This document shows positions 17,080 to 26,444 of a stretch of DNA of 64,000 bases, in pieces. The notes beneath the pieces are model-generated. The model worked only from the letters and a program-made list of their open reading frames with translations, was not told where the DNA came from and made no database searches. Position 1 is the stretch's first letter. Every line of letters begins with the position of its first letter. Both the position numbers and the translations under genes were made by a program. Source of the stretch: Pseudomonadales bacterium (GTDB taxonomy: Bacteria > Pseudomonadota > Gammaproteobacteria > Pseudomonadales > Azotimanducaceae); assembly GCA_022822135.1 (NCBI GenBank), contig JAJECH010000012.1, positions 1-64,000 of the forward strand, in the 5' to 3' direction.

Positions 17080-20000
17080 CTACTCTGGTGCCTCAAGACG
17101 CACGTTGTCAATGCGTCCAACAGCACCCTCGGCATTCGCCCAATCGGGGAAGAACATCACTAGTTTCAAGTCCGCAAAATCAACTGCGGGAAATGCCGTT
17201 TCCATGTCGTAGCTGTACGACTGCCAGTCGGAATTAGGGGTCGGATTCCCTTCACCGGTCATCAACACTTCCGACGCTTTGGACGAGTCACTGCTTTCGA
17301 GTTTGACGCGCCATTGTGAACCCTCCGGAGGTGGTTCTACTTGCTTGAACTCAAACACCAATTTACCGCCCGTCGCTGAACTTGCATCCATCCCTACAGC
17401 GGCTTGCAGTCCCGTGACGGTGCCTCCCGCGCCGAATGACAACTCGATCACATTCCCGTGTTCTTCGTCATCCTCGACCTCGGCGAACGTAGCCGCGCCA
17501 CAGCAATCCCAGAGGAACCATCCCTCTGCAGGAGCATTGCCATATAGCTCGATCGACGCCTTTTCGGGTACAAACCGCACGTTGTCGATGCGACCAATCG
17601 CACCATCTGCATTCCCCCAATTCGGAAAGATCATCAGCAGCTTAAGCGCAGTAATGTCTAAACCCGCGAGATCTTCGCTTATCGAGAATCGATAACTCTG
17701 CCACTCAGGACCGGGTTCTGGATTTCCAGCATCGGTCAGCATTACTTCAGCAAAGGTAGCAGCACCAGCGCTTTCCAACTTCAAGAGCCACGACGATCCT
17801 TCTGGTGGAGGGCTAACCTCCTTGAAATCAAACTCCAGTGTTCCAGTAGCCAGGTGCAGGATGTCAACACTCGTGTCAGCCTGGAAACCCGCTACAGTAG
17901 GTGTCGCGCCAAAGGCTAGTTCCACAACATTCCCGCGAGTCTCGTCTTCAACTACGCCGAAAGTTGCGCCACCACAGCAATCCCATAAACCCCAACCGTC
18001 GGCTAGTTGATCGTCGAATAAAGTCACAGCACCCACGCTCGGTGGTGGCTGCATGATCTCATCGCCTGGCAACCACTGCACGTTATCGAGTTGGAACGTG
18101 ACCGGTGAGCTAAGGTCCATTGGAAAGATCACAATGCCGGTATTAACCGATGCAAGATTCAAGCCACCGCCTAATAACTGCGAAACAGGAATCTCGACGG
18201 TTTCCCACTTACTGTCACCGACTTTACCAATGACTTGATCACCACTCGTACAGGGGAAGAAACAATCGACCTTCATCGTCATTCCGCCTTCGTTGGAGCT
18301 GTAGTCGTCGACCTTAATATCGAAACTGACAGTGCCACCGGCGTACGCAGCCAAGTCGACGCCCATACTGGCTTGAATGAACCACACGCCTTGTGCATCT
18401 AGGTCAGAAAAAGTGACTTCCAGAATCTTGCCTCTCGCTGCATCGTCCGCGTCGATCTCACGCCACTGCACCTTGTTTGAAGTCGTGCCATCGAAGTAAT
18501 CGCTCCAGCCGGTACTTGAATCGGATGCGCCTACGCCTCGATCCCAGGCTGGGTCCACACCATCGATGTATACAAGAAAAGGTTCGTTGGATGGCGGCGG
18601 AGGCGGCGTGGGCGGCGTAATACCGCAGTCGTTCTCGTTCACGTGTGCGCACGACAAGCGAATGTTGTCGACTCTTAGATGGGCAGCCCCAGTAGGTTCT
18701 AGTACAAATAGACTCAGTACGTTTGAGAGATCTACTGGACCCCCACCGAATTGACCCGCATTGTGAGCGATGTCGCTAATTTGCACTGTAACAGTGGTCC
18801 ACTCATCCATTGGCAGATCAGCGATCGCGAGCTCAACGAAGCCTAAGTCTGGGAATCCGCTGTCTAGCTTGACCTGTACTCCACTCGAAGCATCTGTGCC
18901 TTCACTGAAGACATAGAGGTCAAACGAGACCTCGCCAGCATAGTTCGCCGGATCCGACGCGCTTCCCATCCCAAACAGCGTTTGACGTTCGTTACTGGCA
19001 GGAAATACATTGAAGTTCCCGCCACCAGAAGTTAGCAAGTCAATAACCATACCTCGCTCGCCACCTTCGTCTACTTCTGAGAAGACGAGCGCGCCATTTG
19101 CGTCATAAACACCGATCGATAAGGGAACAGTATCCTCAATATCGGGGAAAGTGAGCGGACCAGCCGAATTGATGTACAAGTCGTAAGATGCGGTAAAGAC
19201 TTTTTGAGGAAGCGGCGCAACGATCGACGGATCGGTGTAGTCTGTAAAACCATCACATCCTCGACCGGTCGATTCGTCAATGTTGCACTTGTACACACGT
19301 ACGTAATCTACGCGTAACTCACCGGGGAACGAACTTGCAACTGGTGCGCCAGGTAGATTTCCGCCAACCGCAAGATTTAATAAGAGATGAAACGGTCGAT
19401 CGAACGGTGCAGAATCGGAACCCGCTTCATGCGCATTCGTCTCCTCGTTGATGAAGTAATTCCAATAGGTCGATCTGTTTACAGTAAAGTAATGTGTCCC
19501 GTCGACGAACCAGCGCAGCTCCTGTTCGTCCCATTCAACGGCATATACATGGAAGCCATCGGCTGGATCAATTCCCTCGTACTTCTTGTATATGAACGTA
19601 TTAAGTGGCCATGCCATGCCGTAATGCAATGCAGCTTGAGTAAAAGGTGCTGGATCTCGAGAGAAAACCTCCAGAATGTCGACCTCACCGCCAGCCGCCC
19701 ACGTTCCGTATTCTGAATTCGTCGGTAGCATCCAGAACGCCGACCACAAACCCTGACCCGAAGCCGCGTGGACGCTTGCCTCAACTCGACCATATCGCAT
19801 ATCCAGCTTTTCAGCGGTATTGATTCGTCCAGACGTATATTCGCGACCGTCGGCAGATTCCTGTCGTGCCGTGATCGTGAGATTACCGCCACCGACCACT
19901 ATGTTGCCCGATTGATAGGACTGCAGTTCGTTATTGCCCCACCCTGGAATGCCTTCTGCGGTGCCGTCGCCGGTTTGGATATTCCATTTGGACGAATCCA

Positions 20001-20205
20001 ATGAACTACCGTCGAACTCGTCGGACCAGACTAGCTCCCATCCTTTAGGAGTGATCGGATTTAAGGGTTCGTTCCCGCCCTCAGCGGGATCGGTGTTACC
20101 GCCACCACAACCGAAGAGTAAGAAACCCGTAACGACCGCAGCGATTACAGTCGTTACTCCTGCAGTAAAGACAGAGCGGGAGCGATGATTCAGATTAAAG
20201 ACCAA
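17080..20205 (-). CDS. GH16 laminarinase-like lipoprotein with several carbohydrate-binding-like modules
   Basis: The 1041-residue lipoprotein has a lipobox ending in LLFGC, then a GH16 catalytic domain at about 50-310 with the signature GEVDILEVF (E-x-D-x-x-E). Recognition strands such as WELVWSDEFDG and GLWSAFWMLP are visible. Then come a beta-sandwich module (about 335-520), a proline linker (TPPTPPPPPS), another module (about 540-715), and two tandem copies of a WDCCG-containing module (about 725-880 and 883-1041). GH16 enzymes of this layout cleave beta-1,3-glucans such as laminarin at the cell surface. It is the first gene of the operon; the receptor starts 23 nt after its stop. Confidence 0.9.
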   Translation of the reverse strand: MVFNLNHRSRSVFTAGVTTVIAAVVTGFLLFGCGGGNTDPAEGGNEPLNPITPKGWELVWSDEFDGSSLDSSKWNIQTGDGTAEGIPGWGNNELQSYQSGNIVVGGGNLTITARQESADGREYTSGRINTAEKLDMRYGRVEASVHAASGQGLWSAFWMLPTNSEYGTWAAGGEVDILEVFSRDPAPFTQAALHYGMAWPLNTFIYKKYEGIDPADGFHVYAVEWDEQELRWFVDGTHYFTVNRSTYWNYFINEETNAHEAGSDSAPFDRPFHLLLNLAVGGNLPGAPVASSFPGELRVDYVRVYKCNIDESTGRGCDGFTDYTDPSIVAPLPQKVFTASYDLYINSAGPLTFPDIEDTVPLSIGVYDANGALVFSEVDEGGERGMVIDLLTSGGGNFNVFPASNERQTLFGMGSASDPANYAGEVSFDLYVFSEGTDASSGVQVKLDSGFPDLGFVELAIADLPMDEWTTVTVQISDIAHNAGQFGGGPVDLSNVLSLFVLEPTGAAHLRVDNIRLSCAHVNENDCGITPPTPPPPPSNEPFLVYIDGVDPAWDRGVGASDSSTGWSDYFDGTTSNKVQWREIDADDAARGKILEVTFSDLDAQGVWFIQASMGVDLAAYAGGTVSFDIKVDDYSSNEGGMTMKVDCFFPCTSGDQVIGKVGDSKWETVEIPVSQLLGGGLNLASVNTGIVIFPMDLSSPVTFQLDNVQWLPGDEIMQPPPSVGAVTLFDDQLADGWGLWDCCGGATFGVVEDETRGNVVELAFGATPTVAGFQADTSVDILHLATGTLEFDFKEVSPPPEGSSWLLKLESAGAATFAEVMLTDAGNPEPGPEWQSYRFSISEDLAGLDITALKLLMIFPNWGNADGAIGRIDNVRFVPEKASIELYGNAPAEGWFLWDCCGAATFAEVEDDEEHGNVIELSFGAGGTVTGLQAAVGMDASSATGGKLVFEFKQVEPPPEGSQWRVKLESSDSSKASEVLMTGEGNPTPNSDWQSYSYDMETAFPAVDFADLKLVMFFPDWANAEGAVGRIDNVRLEAPE
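17083..18030 (-). repeat. Two tandem copies of a ~155-residue WDCCG module in the laminarinase
   Basis: At protein level both copies share GWxLWDCCGxATF, a VEDD/E-GNVxEL strand, EFKxVxPPPEGSxW, a WQSY strand and GAIGRIDNVR or GAVGRIDNVR. They fill the C-terminus of the GH16 lipoprotein (about residues 725-1041). The adjacent Cys pair and aromatic residues suggest a disulfide-bearing carbohydrate-binding beta-sandwich. DNA similarity between the copies is visible but diverged, so this is an old duplication. Confidence 0.8.
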
Positions 20206-20628
20206 GTCTTTCCTCCTCGAACTGGATGTTAAGCGGTACGACTTGCAAAGGTCACGATTTCCTTCACATACGCCACATTAGCGCGTAAGTTCGCGGCGAC
20301 GTAAAGTCGAACTAGCATCAAGAACTGGAGAACCCGTCAGTCTGTCAGTCACTTGATCATGTAGATGCGCGCTCGAACCGACGAATTAGTCTTAACCATT
20401 GCACGCGAACTCAGAAGTACGAATAGATGAACGATGTTATTGAAGATGGCGGAGTACCGCTGATGGATATCTCAAACGGACTTACGCTCAAACTCACCGT
20501 GTCATATATCTGTAATGTTACGTGTCGCAATCTGCCGAGTTCAAAAAGAGAAACAACGAAGGAACGCAGCGCTCAAACGCATCAGTTGCACTCAGTGTGA
20601 TCCCACTTTCACACAAGCTCGGAGCGTT
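20206..20628. other. Intergenic region upstream of the beta-glucan operon
   Basis: This 423-bp stretch separates the end of ppc from the start of the GH16 gene, both on the minus strand. It must contain the promoter and any regulatory sites of the glucan operon. A small inverted repeat GTGTGA-N8-TCACAC lies at 20595-20614, just past the ppc stop. It lacks a T-run and its spacing is wrong for a CRP site. I see no coding potential. Confidence 0.5.
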
Positions 20629-23229
20629 CTAGCCTGTATTGCGCAAACCACTTGAAATTCCCGCCATCGTAACCTTTAAGGCACGATTTATTGTTTCGCT
20701 ACGATCGCCTAACGTTCTACGTCGATAAAGAAGCTCTGCTTGTAAAAGATGTAATGGATCCAAATATGTGTTACGGACCTGCAACGACTCCCTGAGTTCC
20801 GACTGAGTTTCGAGCAGGTCTGACGCATCAATTAGACTCAGAAACTGCGTTCTTAGATCGTTCAGTTCATCGACCAGATCACGTGTCTTTTGCGTATGTG
20901 CACCTTCGACCAGCTTGTTCCCGTACTGCAATGCAATATCAGGTTCAGCTTTAGCCAAAATCATTTCAAGCAATTCAATCTGTGTTCTGAAAAAGGGCCA
21001 CGTCAACAGCTTCGTAAACAGTTCCCGGTCATCGAGTAAGGAAACGATCACCGGTGAGTAGCCAAACCAGGCAGGCAGCATGAGGCGGACTTGCGTCCAT
21101 GCGAATACCCAGGGAATAGCTCGTAGCGAGAACACGTCCGACGCATGTTGGCGACGACTTGGTCGACTGCCGAGGGCTAATTCCGCAAGTTCAGATTCGG
21201 GGGTGAGCGCTCTGAATGTATCGGTAAAGAGCTGCGATCTAACTTCATTTCTGTAACAGTTAATGGATTCGACCGACAATCGATCGATGATCGAACGCAT
21301 GGTTGAAGTCGGAGGTATCGGAGGCGAAAGCGTCGCTTCCGCGGTCGAGAATAAATACCGACTTAGGGTGTGCAACGCGATATTCGGATTGCCGAGTTTG
21401 AACCGAATCATTTCGCCTTGTTCCGTGACGCGGAGACGCCCGCCAATAGACCCAGCTGGTTGCGACATGATCGCCTCGTGTGCCGGACCGCCACCGCGTC
21501 CTACCGTGCCCCCACGTCCGTGAAACAGAGTCAGCGCCACGTCATGTCGTCGCGCCACCTGGCTCAGTTCCTCCTGCGCTCGATACTGCGCCCATGCAGC
21601 AGCAAACTGACCGACATCTTTTGCGGAATCGGAATACCCGATCATGACTTGCATACGGTCGCCTTGTCCCGCAATACTCGTACGAAACCAAGGATTGTTT
21701 AGTAACGTCTCAAGTAATGCTGCGGCGTTATCGAGGTCTTCCATCGTCTCAAGCAATGGCACGATCGGCATCTTCTGAAACCCAACGAGTTCCTTCATCA
21801 GCAATGCCACGTGCAACACGTCACTCGGTAGCGCAGCCATCGAGATCACATAGTTAGCAAGTCCCTCACTCGGTGCTTGCGAAATTGTCTGAAAGGTCGC
21901 CAACACTTCCGCAACCGAGTCGCTAGGTTGCCAACTCCTCGGAATCAGTGGTCGATTGCTTGCCAATTCCCGTAGCAGAAACGAGGTTTTCTCATTTTCG
22001 GACCAGTTCTCATAAGCGGTAGTGTTCTCACCGTAGTGTGCGAGTAACTCCGAGAATACTTCGGTATGCCTATCGGCGTCTTGTCGGATGTCGAGTAAAA
22101 CAAGACTGACCCCGAAGCAGTGTGCGCGGCGGATCGTGTCGAGTAATGGTCCGTTTGCAATCGCGTCAAGTTCGCAGGCCTGTAATGAACGATGGCACAA
22201 GAGCAACGGTTCGAGCAATTCGTCTGTCGATCCGATGATGTCCGTTGTAGTGTGTTGACTTCGTTCAGCCCACTCACGCGTAGCTTCAAGCTTTGTACGT
22301 AGTTCACGTAACACTGCACGATACGGTTCGTGTACGGCGCCAACCCTTTTCCGCATTTCTTCACTACACGCGTTCATCGAAAGGGAATCAATCAGTGTAT
22401 TGACATCTCGTAGAAAGAGATCAGCGGCCATCCAGCGCGCTAACCGCAAGACGTCTCTTGTCGTTTCAGCCGTGACATTTGGGTTCCCATCACGGTCGCC
22501 GCCCATCCACGAGCAGAACGTGAACAACCTCGCATCAAGGGCGAGTGGAGGCTGACCCGCGGTTTTGAGCGCACTATCGATGCGACGCAGGATTTTTGGC
22601 ACTGCATCCCACAGAGAGTTCTCAATCACCGCAAATCCCCATTTCGCTTCTTCCTCTGGGGTTGGTCTTTGCTGCCTTATCTCATCCGTGTGCCAGACTT
22701 CAGCAATCAGCCGACGCAACGTTGATTGATTGCCTGAAAGGTGGTACTCGTCCAACGCGCCTGAAATCGCTTCGTATTTACGGATTAATGTCCGGCGCAA
22801 TATTTCGGTTGGATGTGCCGTAAGTACCAATTCGATCCTCATGTCATTAAGGATCGCACTTAATTCGTCACCGAATCGTTCATGCAGTTCGTGCCACGTC
22901 GCGTCGAAACTATGTTCAAAGTCCGTGGTGTTGTATCGTTGTTCAGCAACGTTCGCGAGGTTAAGGAATTGATTGAACGCTCGAGCTATATCGACTAGCT
23001 GACCTTCTTCAATGGTCGCCAATATCGAATTCAGTGGCTGCAATGAGTGCTCGCCAGGATCTCGCGCTAGCTTAGCGGCGGCACGGATATCTTCGATTGT
23101 GTCAACGAATGAAGCGCCACGAGAATCGGCAATCACGTCACCGAGAATAGCACCAAGCATGCGCACGTCGCTGCGCAGCTGGTCCGGGAGGGCGTCGTAA
23201 GTCCGACCGCCTTTTTCAAGCAGTGTCAT
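20629..23229 (-). CDS. ppc: Phosphoenolpyruvate carboxylase
   Basis: The 866-residue cytosolic enzyme carboxylates phosphoenolpyruvate to oxaloacetate, replenishing the TCA cycle. Diagnostic motifs are all present: catalytic His139 in VLTAHPTEI, GGDRDGNPNVT, GYSDSAKDVGQFAA, the loop FHGRGGTVGRGGGPAHEA, and the family C-terminus SSGLRNTG. Length is in the normal range of 850-900. Start ATG 23229 gives a normal N-terminus. It stands alone: 354 bp separate it from the upstream Rieske gene and 423 bp from the glucan operon. Confidence 0.97.
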   Translation of the reverse strand: MTLLEKGGRTYDALPDQLRSDVRMLGAILGDVIADSRGASFVDTIEDIRAAAKLARDPGEHSLQPLNSILATIEEGQLVDIARAFNQFLNLANVAEQRYNTTDFEHSFDATWHELHERFGDELSAILNDMRIELVLTAHPTEILRRTLIRKYEAISGALDEYHLSGNQSTLRRLIAEVWHTDEIRQQRPTPEEEAKWGFAVIENSLWDAVPKILRRIDSALKTAGQPPLALDARLFTFCSWMGGDRDGNPNVTAETTRDVLRLARWMAADLFLRDVNTLIDSLSMNACSEEMRKRVGAVHEPYRAVLRELRTKLEATREWAERSQHTTTDIIGSTDELLEPLLLCHRSLQACELDAIANGPLLDTIRRAHCFGVSLVLLDIRQDADRHTEVFSELLAHYGENTTAYENWSENEKTSFLLRELASNRPLIPRSWQPSDSVAEVLATFQTISQAPSEGLANYVISMAALPSDVLHVALLMKELVGFQKMPIVPLLETMEDLDNAAALLETLLNNPWFRTSIAGQGDRMQVMIGYSDSAKDVGQFAAAWAQYRAQEELSQVARRHDVALTLFHGRGGTVGRGGGPAHEAIMSQPAGSIGGRLRVTEQGEMIRFKLGNPNIALHTLSRYLFSTAEATLSPPIPPTSTMRSIIDRLSVESINCYRNEVRSQLFTDTFRALTPESELAELALGSRPSRRQHASDVFSLRAIPWVFAWTQVRLMLPAWFGYSPVIVSLLDDRELFTKLLTWPFFRTQIELLEMILAKAEPDIALQYGNKLVEGAHTQKTRDLVDELNDLRTQFLSLIDASDLLETQSELRESLQVRNTYLDPLHLLQAELLYRRRTLGDRSETINRALKVTMAGISSGLRNTG

Positions 23230-23583
23230 GTTTGGAAAAGCTCATGAGACAGACACGCAGCAACCAAGTGAAATCTAAACGGATTATTCGTCGACGTACG
23301 AACGGCCGAAGAGTCGTCTGAGCCTTAATTCTGGCGTAGCTGCATGACATGAGCCACACGCGCTGGATGTGCAACGTCAAGAATGAGCGATCTACTTCCA
23401 CCCAACGCGACCGCGTTCGGCGCAGAACTCATTCGGGACCGCGTTTCACAAGCTTGATGCCGCTCGGAAACCATTGCTTCGGAGCGCCCGAATCTCTACA
23501 GTCTATTTCAAATATTCACTTTCTGTGATTCGTGTGCACGTTCTCCTAACGATCCATGCTTCGTCTATGGCCGTTCGTTTCGA
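23230..23583. other. Intergenic region between Rieske oxygenase gene and ppc
   Basis: 354 bp with no convincing reading frame; a 61-codon minus-strand frame at 23216-23401 has no recognisable features and overlaps the ppc start. The region should hold the ppc promoter. I found no strong terminator for the upstream gene. Confidence 0.5.
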
Positions 23584-24774
23584 TCAAACGGCTGCGACAG
23601 GTTCGAGCTCTGGTCGATTAAGCCCGCGTCGATGCGCATTGTGGTAATGGTGTAACGCTGGTTCATTACGACCAAACAGTACGTGTGAGATTGCGCCACT
23701 GTTTGCACTCCGTTGCGTCGATTCAGCAACAAGATAGTCTTCGCGTCGGATGATAGCGTTGAAGCCATTGAACTTTTCCTCATGATTGACTTTGACGCCA
23801 TGTTCTTCATGAGCTTCGACGAAATTTGGAGACAAATACCAACTGTGGTACGTGTTGGATTTGCTCGTTGAGTTATCAACCGGATGCATCCGCAAAACGT
23901 CGCATCCTGCGTAATCCACCAAAAGGATCGCATTCGGGTAGATGAAGTAAACCGTCAGCGTCAGTGAGAAAAACGGCCAATCCTCTTCATTCGGTATCTC
24001 TGCGACGATGCGCTCCCAATTCTGGTAGGCGAAGACCATTCGGTAGTTCATACCATAGATGTCGTGCGTTTGGAGATTCCCTTTAATCGACGGTGCCAAT
24101 GAGTTTCTGTGAAGCACGTCAAAGTGATAGTTTTCACCGAATGTATCGATCACGAGTTTCCAATTCGCTTCAGCGTCGATTTCTTGATCCGAAGAATGAG
24201 ACATCTTGTCGAGTCCCCAGGCTTCCATCTCCTCACCGAGACCCCCTAGACAATCGTCAACGTCAACAGTGCCACCAGGACTAGGCTTACACCACAGCAT
24301 GCCATATTTCTCGGCCGCTGGAAGTTCAACGAGGGGAAACTCTTCCTTGCAAATAGAACCGAAGCTACTTTCACGGTTTACGGCGATAAGACGACCTTCA
24401 GTGTTGTACGTCCATGCATGGAACGGGCAGCTGAAGCGCTCCGCACGTCCTTTGCCGTCCGGGACAACTTGCGCGCCGCGGTGTCGACAGACGTTTGCGA
24501 ACGCTCGAAATTGTCCGTTTGGGTCTCGCACGAACAAGACGGACGTATCGTTGATTGTCTCGACCTTGTAATTACCGTTCTTTGGAAGGTCAGAAGATAG
24601 CCCAACAAACAGTGGCGTATCCTTAAAGAACACTTGCTGTTCCTGACGCAGCAACTCCTCTGACGTAAAGTCGTCAACGGGACTTCGAATGATTCCATCC
24701 GCGAAATGGGTTGTACCGTTCGCGATGCCATCTTTCAAAATTCGAAGAACTCGCCGTTTTTCTGCCTTAAGCAT
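23584..24774 (-). CDS. Rieske non-heme iron oxygenase, alpha subunit (ring-hydroxylating type)
   Basis: The 396-residue protein has an N-terminal Rieske domain with [2Fe-2S] ligands Cys96/His98 (CRHRGA) and Cys116/His119 (CPFHAW). It is followed by a catalytic domain whose mononuclear iron ligands include His217 and His222 in NYHFDVLH, with the bridging Asp210 in VIDTFGE. Such oxygenases hydroxylate aromatic or quaternary ammonium substrates using electrons from a separate reductase, which is not nearby. The substrate is unknown. It is divergent from the CoA-transferase gene (127 bp between starts). Confidence 0.9.
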   Translation of the reverse strand: MLKAEKRRVLRILKDGIANGTTHFADGIIRSPVDDFTSEELLRQEQQVFFKDTPLFVGLSSDLPKNGNYKVETINDTSVLFVRDPNGQFRAFANVCRHRGAQVVPDGKGRAERFSCPFHAWTYNTEGRLIAVNRESSFGSICKEEFPLVELPAAEKYGMLWCKPSPGGTVDVDDCLGGLGEEMEAWGLDKMSHSSDQEIDAEANWKLVIDTFGENYHFDVLHRNSLAPSIKGNLQTHDIYGMNYRMVFAYQNWERIVAEIPNEEDWPFFSLTLTVYFIYPNAILLVDYAGCDVLRMHPVDNSTSKSNTYHSWYLSPNFVEAHEEHGVKVNHEEKFNGFNAIIRREDYLVAESTQRSANSGAISHVLFGRNEPALHHYHNAHRRGLNRPELEPVAAV

Positions 24775-24901
24775 GTGTAAGTAAGCCCCAAAAAAGTGTG
24801 GAAAGTGTACGCATCCGCTAATGCTAATTCACCTCCGGCAAATCTCGACCAACCAATAACATTCGCATCCTCTATTCTTCTGTATCTGCGACATACATCA
24901 C

Positions 24902-26143
24902 ATGGACCAATATCTTTTTGAGGGATTGAAAGTAATTGACGCCGCAACGGTCATTGCGGGTCCCGCAGCAGCCATGATGATGGCCGATTTCGGCGCCGAC
25001 GTGATCAAGATTGAAGAACCCCGTCGAGGTGATTTGTTGCGATGGTCTTCAAATATGCCAGATACCGATCCGGGCGCCGAAAACTACATGTGGCAGATGG
25101 ACGGTCGCAACAAACGCAGTATCGGGTTGGATTTAAAGGATGAGCGTGGACTGAAGGTAATGCATGAACTCATCGCGCAATGCGACGTTTTCATCACCAA
25201 TATGCCGTATCCAAGTCGAGAGAACTTCAAACTATCGTACGAAGATGTCAAACCGTCGAATCCGAATCTGATCTACGCTTCGCTAACGGCGTATGGCGAA
25301 CTCGGAGAGGAAAGAGGCCGGAAGGGATTTGATCAATTAGCGTATTGGGCTCGGAGCGGTCTCATGGATCTAATGCGTGAGCCTGGCACTCGTCCGACTC
25401 AAGGACTACCTGGTATGGGTGATCATCCGACTGCGGTCTCAATTTATGCAGGGATCGTTACAGCCCTACTAAAACGCGAACGTACAGGCGAAGGTTCATT
25501 TGTTCAAACCTCGTTGCTCGCCAATGGTCTTTGGTCAAATTCGGCAACCGCACAAGGTGTTATGGCAGGTGCGGACACTCGCCGCTACCGAGCGGAATCA
25601 GAGCGACCAGGATTCTTTTTCCGCGTATATCAGGCTAAAGATGGGCGTTGGTTGCAGTTCAACATGGTGCGAAACGAGGAATTGATGAATCTCGTTTTCA
25701 CGGCCATGGAGGCAACCGACCTACTCGTGGATGAACGATTTAAGACTCCAGGTGCCATGCACCGTCATCGAGATGAGGTCGGTGCACGTATTCAGGAAAT
25801 CATCGCAACGAAGTCATCGGACGAGTGGCTTCAGATTTTTGAGGAATTCGACGTACCGATTAACCGAATTGCCATCGTTGAGGAGACGCCGACGGATGAA
25901 CAGATTCTGCTGAATCGGATGGTGTCAACGCCAGTGAACTCTGATATAGGTGTTCCGCTCGTGGTCAATCATCCCGTGCGGGTCAGCGGGGTCGAGCATG
26001 TTCCAATGAAGCTAGCCCCTCGGCTAGGCGAACATTCACAAGAAGTACTCGAAGAACTCGGTTACGATTCCAATTCGATTGACGAACTTCTGTCTAACGG
26101 CGTTGTTGTCGAACCGGAATCCGTTGAAACCACCTCGTCATAG
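24902..26143 (+). CDS. Family III CoA-transferase (CaiB/BaiF)
   Basis: The 413-residue protein has the family N-terminus (GLKVIDAATVIAGPAAAMMMADFGADVIKIE) abridged here to its core IDAATVIAGPAAA, the strand NKRSIGLDLKDERG, and the likely catalytic Asp in GMGDHPTAVSIYAG. The C-terminus LGEHSQEVLEELG is also typical. Family III enzymes move CoA between carboxylic acids through aspartyl-CoA intermediates; formyl-CoA:oxalate transferase is one member. The donor and acceptor here are unknown. Confidence 0.9.
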   Translation: MDQYLFEGLKVIDAATVIAGPAAAMMMADFGADVIKIEEPRRGDLLRWSSNMPDTDPGAENYMWQMDGRNKRSIGLDLKDERGLKVMHELIAQCDVFITNMPYPSRENFKLSYEDVKPSNPNLIYASLTAYGELGEERGRKGFDQLAYWARSGLMDLMREPGTRPTQGLPGMGDHPTAVSIYAGIVTALLKRERTGEGSFVQTSLLANGLWSNSATAQGVMAGADTRRYRAESERPGFFFRVYQAKDGRWLQFNMVRNEELMNLVFTAMEATDLLVDERFKTPGAMHRHRDEVGARIQEIIATKSSDEWLQIFEEFDVPINRIAIVEETPTDEQILLNRMVSTPVNSDIGVPLVVNHPVRVSGVEHVPMKLAPRLGEHSQEVLEELGYDSNSIDELLSNGVVVEPESVETTSS

Positions 26144-26444
26144 CAACTGTTTCATCGAATATCACAATGTCAGCTACCGGCAAGACTCTACGACAAACTA
26201 ACTACGCCGTAGTACGTCAAACACCTAGTTTCTATCGGATCGACACACGGTCGAGAACTACCGGAACGTCCTAAATCCGAAGTTAAAGTTCGGATTTAGG
26301 ACGTAAGAAGCGCGATTCTTGGAGTAAGCGTGTAGTACGGTTGTTGTTCGTTAATCGAACCGCTAAATACTCTAACTCGCGGCGCGGCTTATTTGCCATC
26401 GCACGCTACTGAACGGTCACCACTCCCATTCGACAGCGACCTTT
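26144..26444. other. Convergent intergenic region with a long perfect hairpin
   Basis: 301 bp between the CoA-transferase (+) and the dehydrogenase (-), which end toward each other. No reading frame is convincing. The only conspicuous structure is the 16-bp perfect inverted repeat listed separately. Confidence 0.6.
26266..26304. terminator. Perfect 16-bp inverted repeat, probable bidirectional terminator or palindromic element
   Basis: Arm ACGTCCTAAATCCGAA (26266-26281) pairs without mismatch with TTCGGATTTAGGACGT (26289-26304) around the 7-nt loop GTTAAAG. It lies between two converging genes, where a bidirectional terminator is expected. There is no T-run on either side, so it would have to act through stem strength, mRNA 3'-end protection, or be a REP-like unit instead. 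Confidence 0.6.

Noticed and set aside
20595-20614. GTGTGA-N8-TCACAC as a CRP site or terminator
   Set aside because: The spacing is 8, not the 6 of a CRP site; there is no T-run, and it is far from the glucan operon start.
23216-23401. 61-codon minus-strand frame upstream of ppc
   Set aside because: Random-looking composition; overlaps the ppc start.
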